Part shown: in pieces, positions 1-8,212 of the stretch
Layout of the letters: each line of letters starts with the position of its first letter
Position numbering within the stretch: position 1 is the first letter of the stretch
NCBI GenBank assembly: GCA_050157065.1
Contig: CP189573.1
DNA length: 64,000 nt
From: Avipropionibacterium sp050157065
Lineage (GTDB): Bacteria; Actinomycetota; Actinomycetes; Propionibacteriales; Propionibacteriaceae
Strand: one strand, 5' to 3'
Made by a program: the position numbers and the translations under genes
The notes under the pieces: model-generated
What the model was told of the DNA's origin: nothing
Databases searched by the model: none
The model's input: only the letters and a program-made list of their open reading frames with translations

Positions 1-1344
1 GCCGACGAACTCGGTGGCGACCACCGTGGAGTCGGGGTCGCCGAAGTCGAGGGCGAGGTCGCTGACGACCGTCCGGTGCAAGTCGCCCGCCACGCTGACC
101 ACGTTGCTGACACCGCGCTCGTCGATGCCGCCGAGCAGCCGGTCACGAGAGGCGCCGTAGCCGTCCCACGGGTCGGTCGGTGCGTCGATGCCCTCGGTGG
201 GATCCCTGTCCAGCAAGGTGATCGCGGTCTGGTGGCCCATCACCTTCCAGGTCGCCGAAGAGGCGGCGAGCCCGTCGAGCAGCCAGGCCTCCTGCTCATG
301 GCCGAGCATGGTGCGCGAGGGGTCCTCGGTGGTCGGGTTCGGCGCCGAGCCGGGGGCCTGCTTGCTGCGGTACTGGCGCGTGTCGAGCATCGAGAAGTCG
401 GCCAGTTGGCCGTACTGCAGGCGCCGGTAGAGCTGCATGTCGGGGCCGACCGGGCGTTGCGGGATGCGCAGTGGCATGTTCTCCCAGTACGCCCGCAGCC
501 CGTTGGCCCGCCGGACCAGGAACTCGTCGGCCGGGGTGGCGCCGGCGTTCATGTCGGCCCAGTTGTTGACCACCTCGTGGTCGTCGTACACCACGATCCA
601 CGGAGCGGACTGGTGTGCGGCCTGCAGGTCGGGATCGGTCTTGTAGTAGGCGTACCGCTGCCGGTACTCGTCGAGGGTGACCGTCTGCCGGGTACGCAGC
701 AGGTCGTCGTCGCCGGGCCGGACGCCGCGGTCGTTGCCGAACTCGTAGATGTAGTCGCCCAGGAACAGCACCACGTCGTGGCGGCGGGCGGCGAGGTCGC
801 GGTGGGCGGTGAACCAGCCCTCCCACGACGCCTGGCAGGAGGCGAACGCCATCGTCATGCCGGCGGCCAACTGGCCGAGTGCTGGTGCCGTCTTCGTTCG
901 CCCGGTCGGGCTGATGTGGCGGCCGCTGCGGAAGCGGTAGAAGTACTCCCGGGCCGGCTCGAGGCCACGGACGTCGACGTGGACCGAGTGGCCGTACTCC
1001 GGGGCTGCCGTGGCACGGCCGGTCCGGGCGATGTGGCGGAAGTTCTCGTCGTGGGCGATCTCCCAGCGCACCTGGTACGAGCGGTGCCGGTCCATGCCGC
1101 CGAACGGCATCAGCGGGTCCGGGGCGAGCCGGGTCCACAGCACGACGCCGTCGGGCAGCGGGTCACCGGAGGCGACGCCCAGGGTGAACGGGTCGATCCG
1201 TGGCGAGGCCACCGAGTAGGCAGTGGCGGAGGTGATGCCGGGCAGGGCACCGGCGACAGCCAGGGCGGCGGCGCCGCCGGTGACGGTGAGGAACCGGCGG
1301 CGGGTCGCAGTGCTCAACCGGTCTGGAAGGGTGGGTTCGGACAT
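1..1344 (-). CDS. phoD: Alkaline phosphatase D (PhoD) family, Tat-exported, C-terminus outside window
   Basis: Secreted metallophosphoesterase of the PhoD family, expected to release phosphate from phosphomono- or diesters outside the cell. The ATG at 1344 opens a Tat signal with TRRRFL at residues 14-19, followed by an Ala-rich hydrophobic stretch. Family motifs seen in order are a fibronectin-like N-terminal domain with GVASGDP, SCQASWEGW, FLGDYIYE, VYDDHEVVNNW and, near the window edge, GDLHRTVVSD. About 448 codons are visible and the frame is open at position 1, so the last part (typically 50-100 residues) is missing. It is divergent from the Excalibur gene across a 290-bp gap. PhoD genes are commonly phosphate-regulated, but I see no certain PHO box. 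Assignment to the family is firm; substrate is not known. Confidence 0.93.
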   Translation of the reverse strand, partial: MSEPTLPDRLSTATRRRFLTVTGGAAALAVAGALPGITSATAYSVASPRIDPFTLGVASGDPLPDGVVLWTRLAPDPLMPFGGMDRHRSYQVRWEIAHDENFRHIARTGRATAAPEYGHSVHVDVRGLEPAREYFYRFRSGRHISPTGRTKTAPALGQLAAGMTMAFASCQASWEGWFTAHRDLAARRHDVVLFLGDYIYEFGNDRGVRPGDDDLLRTRQTVTLDEYRQRYAYYKTDPDLQAAHQSAPWIVVYDDHEVVNNWADMNAGATPADEFLVRRANGLRAYWENMPLRIPQRPVGPDMQLYRRLQYGQLADFSMLDTRQYRSKQAPGSAPNPTTEDPSRTMLGHEQEAWLLDGLAASSATWKVMGHQTAITLLDRDPTEGIDAPTDPWDGYGASRDRLLGGIDERGVSNVVSVAGDLHRTVVSDLALDFGDPDSTVVATEFVG

Positions 1345-1482
1345 GCCTGCCAGCCAACGGGCGTTCCGTGAACAGCGGCGAACGGCGGCGTGACGGTCAG
1401 CCGAAGCTCCGTCGACGGTCGGTGGGCGTGCCCGGCCCGGTCCTTGCCGCGCGGTCGCGAGCCCGGACACCGGGTCCTCGTC

Positions 1483-1553
1483 GTACAAAGGGGCGCCACA
1501 GCGACGTCTGCGACACATACGTCCACGTGTGTCGCTGTGGCGCCCTTCTGTAC
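1483..1553. repeat. Long imperfect inverted repeat between divergent genes
   Basis: Arms 1483-1505 and 1531-1553 (23 nt each) match at 21 of 23 positions and include the uninterrupted 14-nt match GGCGCCACAGCGAC with its complement. The loop is 25 nt and contains a second, competing palindrome (GCGACACA at 1510-1517 with TGTGTCGC at 1528-1535). It lies between two genes that point away from each other, so it is not a terminator for either. It could be a small palindromic repeat element, a structured 5' leader of the downstream gene, or an operator array. Confidence 0.7.
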
Positions 1554-1634
1554 GGCTGCGCCGAGGAGGATTTCCCCTTCTCTTCTGCTTCTGTCATGAT
1601 TCGCCCATCAATGGCACGTGAGCAAGGACCCCTG

Positions 1635-2104
1635 ATGAACAGTGTTGGTGGTTGGAGTGCGCCTGAATCCCGCACGGCGAAAGCATCCCCCAGTCGCTTG
1701 GGCATGACGGTGATGTTGATCGTCACTGCCTGCATCTTCGTGCCGTTCACCGCCGTGGGAGTGATCGCAGGTTGGCCGGCCTTCGGCTTGTGGGTGGCCG
1801 GATTCATCCCCTTCGGGTATGCGATCTGGCAGTTCATCCGAGCTCGCTGGCAGCGAGCACTGGTGACCCTGGGCGCCGGACTGGGTGCCGGCGTCGTCGG
1901 TCTGGGCTCGCTGGCCGTCTCGCCCAGCGTGACCCAGCCCGATATGGCCGCCGTTCCGGTCCCCGCGGCAGCGGTGTCGCACAGCACGTCGTCCTCCGCG
2001 CCAACATCACCGTCACCCAGCACCGCAACGTCAGCCGCCGTCTCCTCGACGCGGCCAGCGTCGCCCACCCCGGCAGCAAGCCTCCCGCCTTCCACACGAC
2101 AAAC
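1635..2104 (+). pseudogene. Excalibur-domain membrane protein, 5' part (interrupted by IS)
   Basis: N-terminal part of a membrane protein broken by the IS at 2105. The ATG at 1635 is chosen because AAGGA lies 6 nt upstream; in-frame ATGs at 1596 and 1611 have no such site. Two hydrophobic segments (about residues 22-45 and 47-85) are followed by a Ser/Thr/Pro/Ala-rich linker from about residue 105. Joining 2104 to 3472, that is removing the IS and one AAC copy, continues the reading frame without a stop into the 3' part. The whole protein would have been about 275 residues: two or three membrane helices, a long Pro/Thr/Lys linker and a C-terminal Excalibur domain. Translation now runs into the IS and stops at 2123. 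Confidence 0.85.
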
Positions 2105-2148
2105 TGAAGCGCCCCAGGTTTGATGCCGCATCTTTGTGAGTTGGAAGG

Positions 2149-2469
2149 ATGCAGTCCATGCCCAAGAAGATCGATGGCGAGCTCAAGGCTCGCGCTGTCC
2201 GGCTGGTCGCCGAGCACCAGCAGGAGTATCCGTCGCTGACCGCTGCCTGTGAGGCGGTGGCTCGGCAGCTCGGCATCGGCAAGGAGTCTGTTCGCCGTTG
2301 GGTGCGACAAGCTGAGGTCGACTCGGGTCTGCGGCCCGGTCTCACATCGACGGAAAACGAAGAGATCAAGAAGCTGAAGGCGGAGAACCGTCGGCTCCGT
2401 GAGGACGTGGCGATCCTACGCGCGGCCACGTCTTTCTTCGCGGGGGAGCTCGACCCCCGCAGCCGCTGA
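2149..2469 (+). CDS. IS3-family transposase OrfA
   Basis: A 106-residue DNA-binding subunit. The N-terminal helix-turn-helix (about residues 8-55; ACEAVARQLGIGKESVRRWV) recognises the IS ends. A leucine-zipper-like helix follows (about residues 66-95; EEIKKLKAENRRLREDVAIL), as in IS3 OrfA proteins. In this family a -1 ribosomal frameshift normally fuses OrfA to OrfB to make the active transposase. The stop at 2467-2469 is 2 nt before the orfB ATG and the frames are related by -1, so the arrangement is normal. The ATG at 2149 is followed by an in-frame ATG at 2158 that is equally usable. I did not identify a convincing slippery heptamer. Confidence 0.92.
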   Translation: MQSMPKKIDGELKARAVRLVAEHQQEYPSLTAACEAVARQLGIGKESVRRWVRQAEVDSGLRPGLTSTENEEIKKLKAENRRLREDVAILRAATSFFAGELDPRSR

Positions 2470-2471
2470 TC

Positions 2472-3441
2472 ATGGGATTCATCGACACCATGCGCGAGCA
2501 AGGCCATGCGGTCGAGTCGATCTGCCGGGTCCTGCGTGAGCAGGGCTGCCAGGTCGCCGCGCGGACCTACCGAGCCTGGAAACGCGCTCACCTGAGGATC
2601 GCTGCTCAGACGATCACTGACGCGATCGTCGAGGACAAGATTCGTGACCTGGCCTGGACCATCGATGAGCGCGACGGCCGACGCAAGCTGACTCCCGAGG
2701 GCCTCTACGGTCGGCGCAAGATGACCGCGCTGGTCCGCCGGCACCTGCCCGAGGCATCCCCGGGCAGCGTCGATCGGGCGATGAGAAGCCTTCAACTGAG
2801 CGGGATCCGCCGCAGCAAGAAGCTGCGCACCACGATCCCGGGCCAAGAACGGTAATCGCGCCGGGGACCTGCTGGATCGCGACTTCACCGCCCCGGCCCC
2901 CAACCGGGTCTGGGTCGCCGACTTCACCTACTGCCGCACCTGGGCCGGCTGGGTCTATGTCGCCTTCATCGTCGATGTGTTCGCCCAGAAGATCGTGGCC
3001 TGGCACGCCGCGACCGTCCGCGACGTCGACCTGGTGATGACCCCGCTGCGGATCGCGTTGTGGCAGCGCGGCCGCGACGGCACCCCGATCACCCGCGAAG
3101 AGCTGATCTGTCACTCTGATGCCGGCCGACAGTACACCGCGATCCACTACACCGAGCACCTCGCGCTCGAGGGCATCCACCCCTCGATCGGGTCGGTCGG
3201 CGATGCCTACGACAACGCGCTGATGGAGACGATCATCGGCCTGTTCAAGACCGAGTGCATCCGCACCACGGTCTTCCACGACGGTCCCTACAAGACGATC
3301 GCCGACGTAGAGTACGCCACCGCCGGCTGGGTCGACTGGTACAACCAGCGGCGCCTGCACAGTAGCCTCGACTACATGACCCCGGCCGAGTTCGAGGCCG
3401 CCCACTACGCGACCCTCACCCGAGAGCCGCAACCCGTATGA
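2472..3441 (+). pseudogene. IS3-family transposase OrfB, frameshifted
   Basis: The catalytic DDE subunit in two frames. Residues 1-127 (2472-2855) hold the HTH_21-type region and end at a premature TAA at 2853. The rest continues in the +1 frame to a stop at 3439-3441. Removing one G from the GGG run at 2840-2842 restores a continuous protein through IPAKNGNRAGDLL, which is what related elements read at this point. The rve catalytic residues are all in the second frame: D in WVADFTY (codon 2920), D in CHSDAGRQY and E in DNALMET, followed by the conserved YNQRRLHSSL. As written the element should be unable to move by itself. A sequencing error in the G run is the main alternative. Confidence 0.88.
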
Positions 3442-3471
3442 GAGCGGCAGAGAACCTGGGGCGCTTCAAAC

Positions 3472-3829
3472 GGTCAAGCGTGCCGCGTCACCCGGGCCGG
3501 ACAGCTCACCCAAGCCGAAGCCCATTCCGCCATTGCCGGCCACCACCAAAGCGCCAACAGTGACGACGCAACCGAAGCCGGCACCCAAGACGACAGCACC
3601 CAAGACGACCGCACCCAAGACGACCGCAGCCAAGCCACCGCCGGCCAGGACCACAGCACCCAAGCCGCAACCGGACGTCCAGCCCAAGACGGAATCGAAG
3701 ACCGACCCACGCTTCGGGACCTGCAAGGAGGCGATCCGTCAGGGTTACGGGCCGTACATCCAGGGCAAGGATCCGGAGTACGGCTGGTACCGGGATCGGG
3801 ACAAGGACGGCATCGTCTGCGAACGCTGA
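3472..3829 (+). pseudogene. Excalibur-domain protein, 3' part (interrupted by IS)
   Basis: C-terminal part of the gene that starts at 1635. It first encodes a low-complexity linker with repeated PKTTA units (the 12-nt periodic run near 3580-3640), then an Excalibur domain over the last 40 or so residues: FGTCKEAIRQGYGPY followed by DRDKDGIVCE. The DxDxDGxxCE loop and paired cysteines are the family signature, thought to bind calcium in extracellular proteins. A TTG at 3533 could in principle start a separate short protein, but no signal peptide or ribosome site supports that, so I treat this as the severed tail. Confidence 0.85.
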
Positions 3830-3884
3830 CGAACCTGGCACCAGTAGCCAAGAGGTCGGGACATGGGCTGGGGCCCGTAGCCCA

Positions 3885-5084
3885 TCAGTCGACCTGTTGG
3901 CTGCGCAGGTACCGGCCGAAGTGCGGCACGGTGAAGGCGATGCGGCCGCGCTCGCCGGAGTAGATCAATCCCTTCTTCAGCAGGGCATCCCGGGCCGGTG
4001 ACAGGCTCTGCGGCTTGCGGCCGAGCAGCTCGGCGACGGCCGCGGTCGCCACGGTGCCGGTGTCATCGGTGTCGGCGCCGGCGACGTCGGCCATCGCGCG
4101 CAGGTACTCCCGTTCGGCCGGGGTGGCACGTTCGTAGCGGGAGCCGAAGAAGCCGACCGCCAGTTCGGACTCGGCCTCGGGGACGGCGACCCGGACGTCC
4201 TCGGCGGTGATCGGGCTGTGGGGTGCGACGTCCCAGGTGACCTTGCCGTACGCCTGCAGGAAGTAGGGATAGCCGCCGGTCACCTCGTACAACGCGTCCA
4301 GCGCACCGGTCTCGAACTCGGCACCCTCGTCGGCGGCCGGACTGACCAGGGCCCGTTCCGCGGCGGTGCGGTCGAGCCGGTCGATCCGGTTGTAGCGGAA
4401 GAGCCGCTCCGAGTACGACTTCGACGCCGACAGCACGGCCGGCAGGTGGGGCAGGCCGGCGCCGACGATGATCAACGGCAACCCCTGCTGGCTGAGTTCG
4501 TGACAGGCCGCGCACAGCGCCGACACGTCGTCGGGCCCGAGGTCCTGCATCTCGTCGATGAACAGCGCGACCCCGATCTCCCGGTCCGCGGCGAGTCCGG
4601 CGACGTCGGCCAGCAGCTCGACCAGGTCGATCTCGATGTCGCCGGAGTCGGCCCGACCCGGGTTGGCCGGGACCTTGATGCCGGGGTTCCACCGCTCGCG
4701 CAGCTTCGTGCCCGGCTTGGCCTCCCGCTCCACGAACGACCGGATCGTCCCGAGCACCTGATCGGCGAGTTCCGGTGACGCGTGACCCAGTTCGCGTACG
4801 GCCATGTGCAGCGCGGCCGACAGCGGTCGCCGCAAGGACTGGTCGGGGCGGGCCTCCATCTTGCCGGTGCCCCACCCGGCGCGGACCGCCCCGGAGCGCA
4901 GTGTGTTGAGCAGTACGGTCTTGCCGACGCCACGAAGGCCGGTGAGGATCATCGACCGCTCGGGCCGACCCCGTGCGATTCGTTCCAGCACGACGTCGAA
5001 CTGCTTCAACTCCTGGTCACGACCGGCCAGCTCGGGAGGTCGCTGACCGGCGCCGGGGGCGTACGGATTCTGGATCGGGTCCAC
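3885..5084 (-). CDS. AAA family ATPase (AAA_16 / ORC-like)
   Basis: A 399-residue STAND/AAA-type ATPase. The Walker A motif GLRGVGKT is at residues 49-56, Walker B is LFIDEMQDL near residue 172, and a sensor-like IIVGAGLPHLP follows. The C-terminal 90 residues form a probable winged helix (AELLGRKPQSLSPARDALLKKGL). This layout is common in free-standing actinobacterial ATP-binding proteins related to the ORC/Cdc6 fold; partners and substrate are unknown. It begins with MDPIQNPYAPGAGQ, a typical start for this family. The gene is monocistronic: the IS-interrupted gene converges on it and aat ends about 100 bp upstream. Function beyond nucleotide-dependent switching cannot be stated. Confidence 0.85.
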   Translation of the reverse strand: MDPIQNPYAPGAGQRPPELAGRDQELKQFDVVLERIARGRPERSMILTGLRGVGKTVLLNTLRSGAVRAGWGTGKMEARPDQSLRRPLSAALHMAVRELGHASPELADQVLGTIRSFVEREAKPGTKLRERWNPGIKVPANPGRADSGDIEIDLVELLADVAGLAADREIGVALFIDEMQDLGPDDVSALCAACHELSQQGLPLIIVGAGLPHLPAVLSASKSYSERLFRYNRIDRLDRTAAERALVSPAADEGAEFETGALDALYEVTGGYPYFLQAYGKVTWDVAPHSPITAEDVRVAVPEAESELAVGFFGSRYERATPAEREYLRAMADVAGADTDDTGTVATAAVAELLGRKPQSLSPARDALLKKGLIYSGERGRIAFTVPHFGRYLRSQQVD

Positions 5085-5185
5085 GATCAGACCGTATCGG
5101 CCAATCTAGGATTCCCCCGAGACATCGGCAGAGTGTCTGATCGAATCAGCCCTATCAGCCCGTATCGCAGCATCTAGCACTGTCT

Positions 5186-5881
5186 CTAGATTGACCAAGA
5201 CTCCGGCAGCGACGCCCAGCTCGGGGCCGGGGTGGGCAGCACCTGTCGCAGACGGTCGAGGTAGTCGTAGCGGTCGATCTCGATCACCCCCAGCGTCGCG
5301 AGGTGATCGGTCCGCCACTGCACGTCGAGCAGCCGCTCCCCGCCGGCGCCGTTCAGGAAGTCGACCAGGCGGACCAGCGCGACCTTGGACGCATCCCGTC
5401 CACGCTCGGGGTCGTGGAACATCGACTCGCCGGCGAACAGGCCGCCGAGTCCGACGCCGTACAGCCCGCCGACCAGGTTGTCGTCGCCGTCCCAGCACTC
5501 CACCGAGTGGGCCAGGCCCCGCTGGTGCAGTTGCCCGTAGAGCGTGGCGATCCGCTCGTTGATCCACGCGCCCTCACGGTCCGGGTCGGCACACTTGGCG
5601 ACGACCCGGTCGAAGGCGGTGTCGGCGGTCACCCGGTAGCGTTTCACCATCTTGCGCAGGCTGCGGGTGACGCGGAGGCCGTCCAGGGGCAGCACCCCGC
5701 GCCGCCGCGGCGAGAACCACGCCATCTCCGGGCTCCCGTGCACCTCCACCGGCATCGGGAACACCCCGTGGGCGTACGCCTCCACCACCATCCCGATCGA
5801 GAACTCCGTCGAGATGCCCACGACGTCGTGGTCGGGCCACGCCACCGGGTCGCCGAAGATCAGGGAGGTCATGACAGTCAT
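5186..5881 (-). CDS. aat: Leucyl/phenylalanyl-tRNA--protein transferase
   Basis: Transfers Leu or Phe from charged tRNA to N-terminal Arg or Lys of proteins, marking them for ClpS/ClpAP-type degradation (N-end rule) in the cytoplasm. The 231 residues contain the family signatures AYAHGVFPMP, WFSPRRRGVLPL, GGLYGVGLGGLFAGESMF and, near the end, LLDVQWRTDHLATLG. The ATG at 5881 gives MTVMTSLIFG; the second ATG at 5872 is equally plausible and neither has a strong ribosome site. A much longer upstream extension of the frame reads through the complement of the EcsC gene and is rejected. A short palindrome (ATCTAG...CTAGAT, 5172-5191) overlaps the stop codon. Confidence 0.93.
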   Translation of the reverse strand: MTVMTSLIFGDPVAWPDHDVVGISTEFSIGMVVEAYAHGVFPMPVEVHGSPEMAWFSPRRRGVLPLDGLRVTRSLRKMVKRYRVTADTAFDRVVAKCADPDREGAWINERIATLYGQLHQRGLAHSVECWDGDDNLVGGLYGVGLGGLFAGESMFHDPERGRDASKVALVRLVDFLNGAGGERLLDVQWRTDHLATLGVIEIDRYDYLDRLRQVLPTPAPSWASLPESWSI

Positions 5882-6034
5882 TGTGCTGGTCGATCGGTCA
5901 GTGGGCCGGTCCCGGGGGCGGGTCGGGGTCGTTCCGGGGTGTCCCCACCCGACGTGGCGCGTACGCTGGGGAATGCTGACCCGCACCACCACGTGGGCGC
6001 ACAGGGAGTCCTGCGGGGCGGTGAAGGAGGCCAC

Positions 6035-6703
6035 ATGTCCGACAAGCCGATGGGCAAGGTGATGGAACGGCTGCAACAGGCGGCGCCGGTCGCGGGCGGC
6101 GTGCTGCGTCGCATGCTGGAGACCGCGATCGACGGTGTCGGGCCACTCCCCAGTGCGAAGCACTCCGCCATCTCCCACCTGCAGCGCACCGGTGACGTCG
6201 ACCATGCCATCGATTCGTTGATCACCACCCACATCGCGATGGCGGGCGCCCAGGGCTTCGTCACCAACCTCGGTGGCTTCGCCGCGATGCCGATCACGAT
6301 CCCGGCCAACACCGCCGGCATCCTCACCATCCAGACCCGGATGATCGCCGCGATCGCGCACCTGCGCGGCTACCACCTCGCCGACAACCGCGTCCGGACC
6401 GCGATCGTGATGTGCCTGCTGGGTGGCGAGGAGATCGCCCGCCGGATCCACCAGGGCACCCTGCCCACCTCGCCGATGGCGGTCGCCACCGCACCGGTGT
6501 TCGACCCCGAGCTCGACCAAGCGGTCGCCCGCGAGGTGCTCAAGACGATGGCGAGCCGGGTGGGCGGCAAGGGCCTCAGCATCACCGTCAGCAAGCGGAT
6601 CCCGCTGATCGGCGGTGGTGTCGGCGCCGTCGTCGACGGCTGGGCGACCCGTCAGCTCGGCTCGTTCACCAAGGACGAACTGCGGACCCGCCGGGTCAGA
6701 TGA
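6035..6703 (+). CDS. EcsC family protein
   Basis: A 222-residue protein resembling the EcsC family, named after a gene in the Bacillus ecs ABC transporter locus; its biochemical role is not known. Typical features are the amphipathic central segment (IDSLITTHIAMAGAQGFVTN), glycine-rich turns with FAAMPITIPANTAGI, and the C-terminal RIPLIGGGVGAVVDGW, which looks membrane-associated. AAGGAGG at 6024-6030 fixes the ATG at 6035. The gene is divergent from aat and overlaps the convergent small gene at 6696 by 8 bp. No ABC transporter is adjacent, so the Bacillus context does not carry over. Confidence 0.8.
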   Translation: MSDKPMGKVMERLQQAAPVAGGVLRRMLETAIDGVGPLPSAKHSAISHLQRTGDVDHAIDSLITTHIAMAGAQGFVTNLGGFAAMPITIPANTAGILTIQTRMIAAIAHLRGYHLADNRVRTAIVMCLLGGEEIARRIHQGTLPTSPMAVATAPVFDPELDQAVAREVLKTMASRVGGKGLSITVSKRIPLIGGGVGAVVDGWATRQLGSFTKDELRTRRVR

Positions 6704-6911
6704 GCCGGTGCGGATCGTCCGGCATCACCTCGGCCGGCGGTACGTGACCGCTGGGCGCCGCGGCGACCTCGTCAACCTCGTCGATCGCACCGGCCTCGGA
6801 CCACAGCTCGGCCTCCTCGACCAACGCACGGTGCCTGGTCCGTACGACCACGGTCACCGCAACGGCCACCGCCGCAGCGGCAGCAAGTCCAATGATGATC
6901 TTGGTCCTCAT
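6696..6911 (-). CDS. Small single-pass membrane protein, unknown
   Basis: A 71-residue protein with a hydrophobic N-terminal helix (about residues 4-22, IIIGLAAAAAVAVAVTVVV) followed by a short basic stretch RTRHR and an acidic, probably cytoplasmic, tail. No family is recognised. Support comes from the clean membrane-anchor pattern and codon usage like the neighbours. Its last 8 bp overlap the end of the convergent EcsC gene, and it starts 86 bp from the divergent histidine kinase gene. Confidence 0.6.
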   Translation of the reverse strand: MRTKIIIGLAAAAAVAVAVTVVVRTRHRALVEEAELWSEAGAIDEVDEVAAAPSGHVPPAEVMPDDPHRLI

Positions 6912-6997
6912 GCCGACGAATGTAGCCCAGCGTGGGTGATCGATCAGGACCGTGGTCCGATGTCTTGGCCGGGCCACCGTCCTAGGCTGATGCCGAG

Positions 6998-8212
6998 ATG
7001 ACGAACGCCGTTCCCACCGTGGCTCCGCTCCCGGAGCTCGACCCGCTCCACCCACCCCGCCCGTGGTGGGTGATCAACGGCGTGTTCGCGGTCTTCCTGG
7101 TGCTGGGCGCGCTGGTCTGGTCGGGCGCCGCCGACCCTGGGGCCATCTGGGGCGACCTGCTGCTGTGCGCCGCGGTGGCCCCCCGGATGCACCGGCCGTG
7201 GCTGAGCCTGACCCTCGCCGTGTTGGGTGGCTGCATCCTGCTGGTGTTCAGCGACGGGCCGACGTTCGGGCTGGTCGTCGTCCCGATCGTCACCTACTCG
7301 ATCGCTCGCTGGGGTGGCCGGCTGGTCCTCCGGGCCCTGTGGGGGGCGATGGCGTTCGCTGCCGTCGCCGCGCCACTCGACTGGTACGTGGGCCCACTGC
7401 TGGAGGGGTCGAGCACCTTCGCCGCGTTCGCCATGTTCGTGATGTGCGCGATGGTGGTGGTCTCGGCGTACGCCGTCGGACGGGCGCGCCGATCGATCCT
7501 GGTCACCCGGGCCGAACGACTGCACGCCGACCGGGAGCGGGAACGTCACCAACTCGTCGAACGCGAACAGGCGCTGCGGATGAGCGCGGTCGCCGAACGT
7601 ACCCGGATCGCCCGCGAGTTGCATGACATCGTGGCCCACTCGCTGGCGGTGATCACCGTGCAGGCCGACGGCGGCCGGGCGATGGCGGCGACCAAGCCGG
7701 AGCTGGCGGCCGACGTGCTCGGCACGATCGCCGAGACCTCGCGCAGTTCGCTGGCGGAGATGCGATCCATGGTCCGGTTGTTGCGTGGTGAGGGCGAGGA
7801 GTCCGGCGACTTCGTGCCCGCTCCCGGCCTGGACGACCTGCCCGAGCTCGTCTCGCGCACCCCCAACGCGACGCTGTACACCGAAGGGCCTGTCCCCCTG
7901 GTCGGCGAGTCACTCGGGCTGACCACGTACCGGGTGGTGCAGGAGTCGCTGACCAACGTCCTCAAGCACGCCGGGCCGACCGCGCGGGCGAACGTGTTCC
8001 TCACCTACCAACCCGAGTTGATCATGGTCGAGGTGACCGACGACGGCCGTGGTGCCGCCACCCCACCGGACGGTCAGGGGAACGGGATCCGCGGGATGCG
8101 TGAGCGGGTCGACCTGCACGGTGGCACCCTCGACGCACGGCCGCGGATCGGCGGCGGGTTCGTGGTACGGGCCACCCTCCCGTACGGCGCCGGAGACCAG
8201 GAGGAACGATGA
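6998..8212 (+). CDS. Two-component sensor histidine kinase (NarL/DesK type)
   Basis: A 404-residue membrane sensor kinase. About four or five hydrophobic segments fill residues 20-165. A HisKA_3 dimerisation domain follows, with the phosphoacceptor His at residue 209 in ERTRIARELHDIVAHS, then a HATPase domain with TDDGRGA and the GNGIRGMRERV lid. There is no large extracellular loop, so the signal is probably sensed in or near the membrane. The response regulator gene overlaps by 4 bp (ATGA), and a MacB/FtsX-type ABC exporter follows. In actinobacteria and Firmicutes this arrangement often senses and removes a cell-envelope-active compound; for this locus that is inference. Confidence 0.93.
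   Translation: MTNAVPTVAPLPELDPLHPPRPWWVINGVFAVFLVLGALVWSGAADPGAIWGDLLLCAAVAPRMHRPWLSLTLAVLGGCILLVFSDGPTFGLVVVPIVTYSIARWGGRLVLRALWGAMAFAAVAAPLDWYVGPLLEGSSTFAAFAMFVMCAMVVVSAYAVGRARRSILVTRAERLHADRERERHQLVEREQALRMSAVAERTRIARELHDIVAHSLAVITVQADGGRAMAATKPELAADVLGTIAETSRSSLAEMRSMVRLLRGEGEESGDFVPAPGLDDLPELVSRTPNATLYTEGPVPLVGESLGLTTYRVVQESLTNVLKHAGPTARANVFLTYQPELIMVEVTDDGRGAATPPDGQGNGIRGMRERVDLHGGTLDARPRIGGGFVVRATLPYGAGDQEER

Larger units (their letters stand above)
2105..3468 (+). mobile_element. IS3-family insertion sequence, 1364 bp
   Basis: The ends are 25-bp inverted repeats (2105-2129 and 3444-3468) matching at 22 of 25 positions, beginning TGAAGCGCCCCAGGTT, with the TG...CA termini usual for IS3 elements. 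The element is flanked by a 3-bp direct repeat AAC (2102-2104 and 3469-3471), the target duplication. Inside are orfA (2149-2469) and orfB (2472-3441, frameshifted) in the standard IS3 order, with orfB in the -1 frame relative to orfA. The near-perfect ends and intact duplication suggest a recent insertion. The subgroup within IS3 cannot be fixed from the sequence alone. Confidence 0.95.

Noticed and set aside
3533..3829. Independent small Excalibur protein starting at TTG 3533
   Set aside because: No signal peptide or ribosome site is present, and the frame joins exactly to the 5' part once the IS and one AAC are removed.
5882..6520. Long N-terminal extension of aat on the minus strand
   Set aside because: It is the complement of the well-supported EcsC gene, and the Aat family starts at about MTVMTSLIFG.
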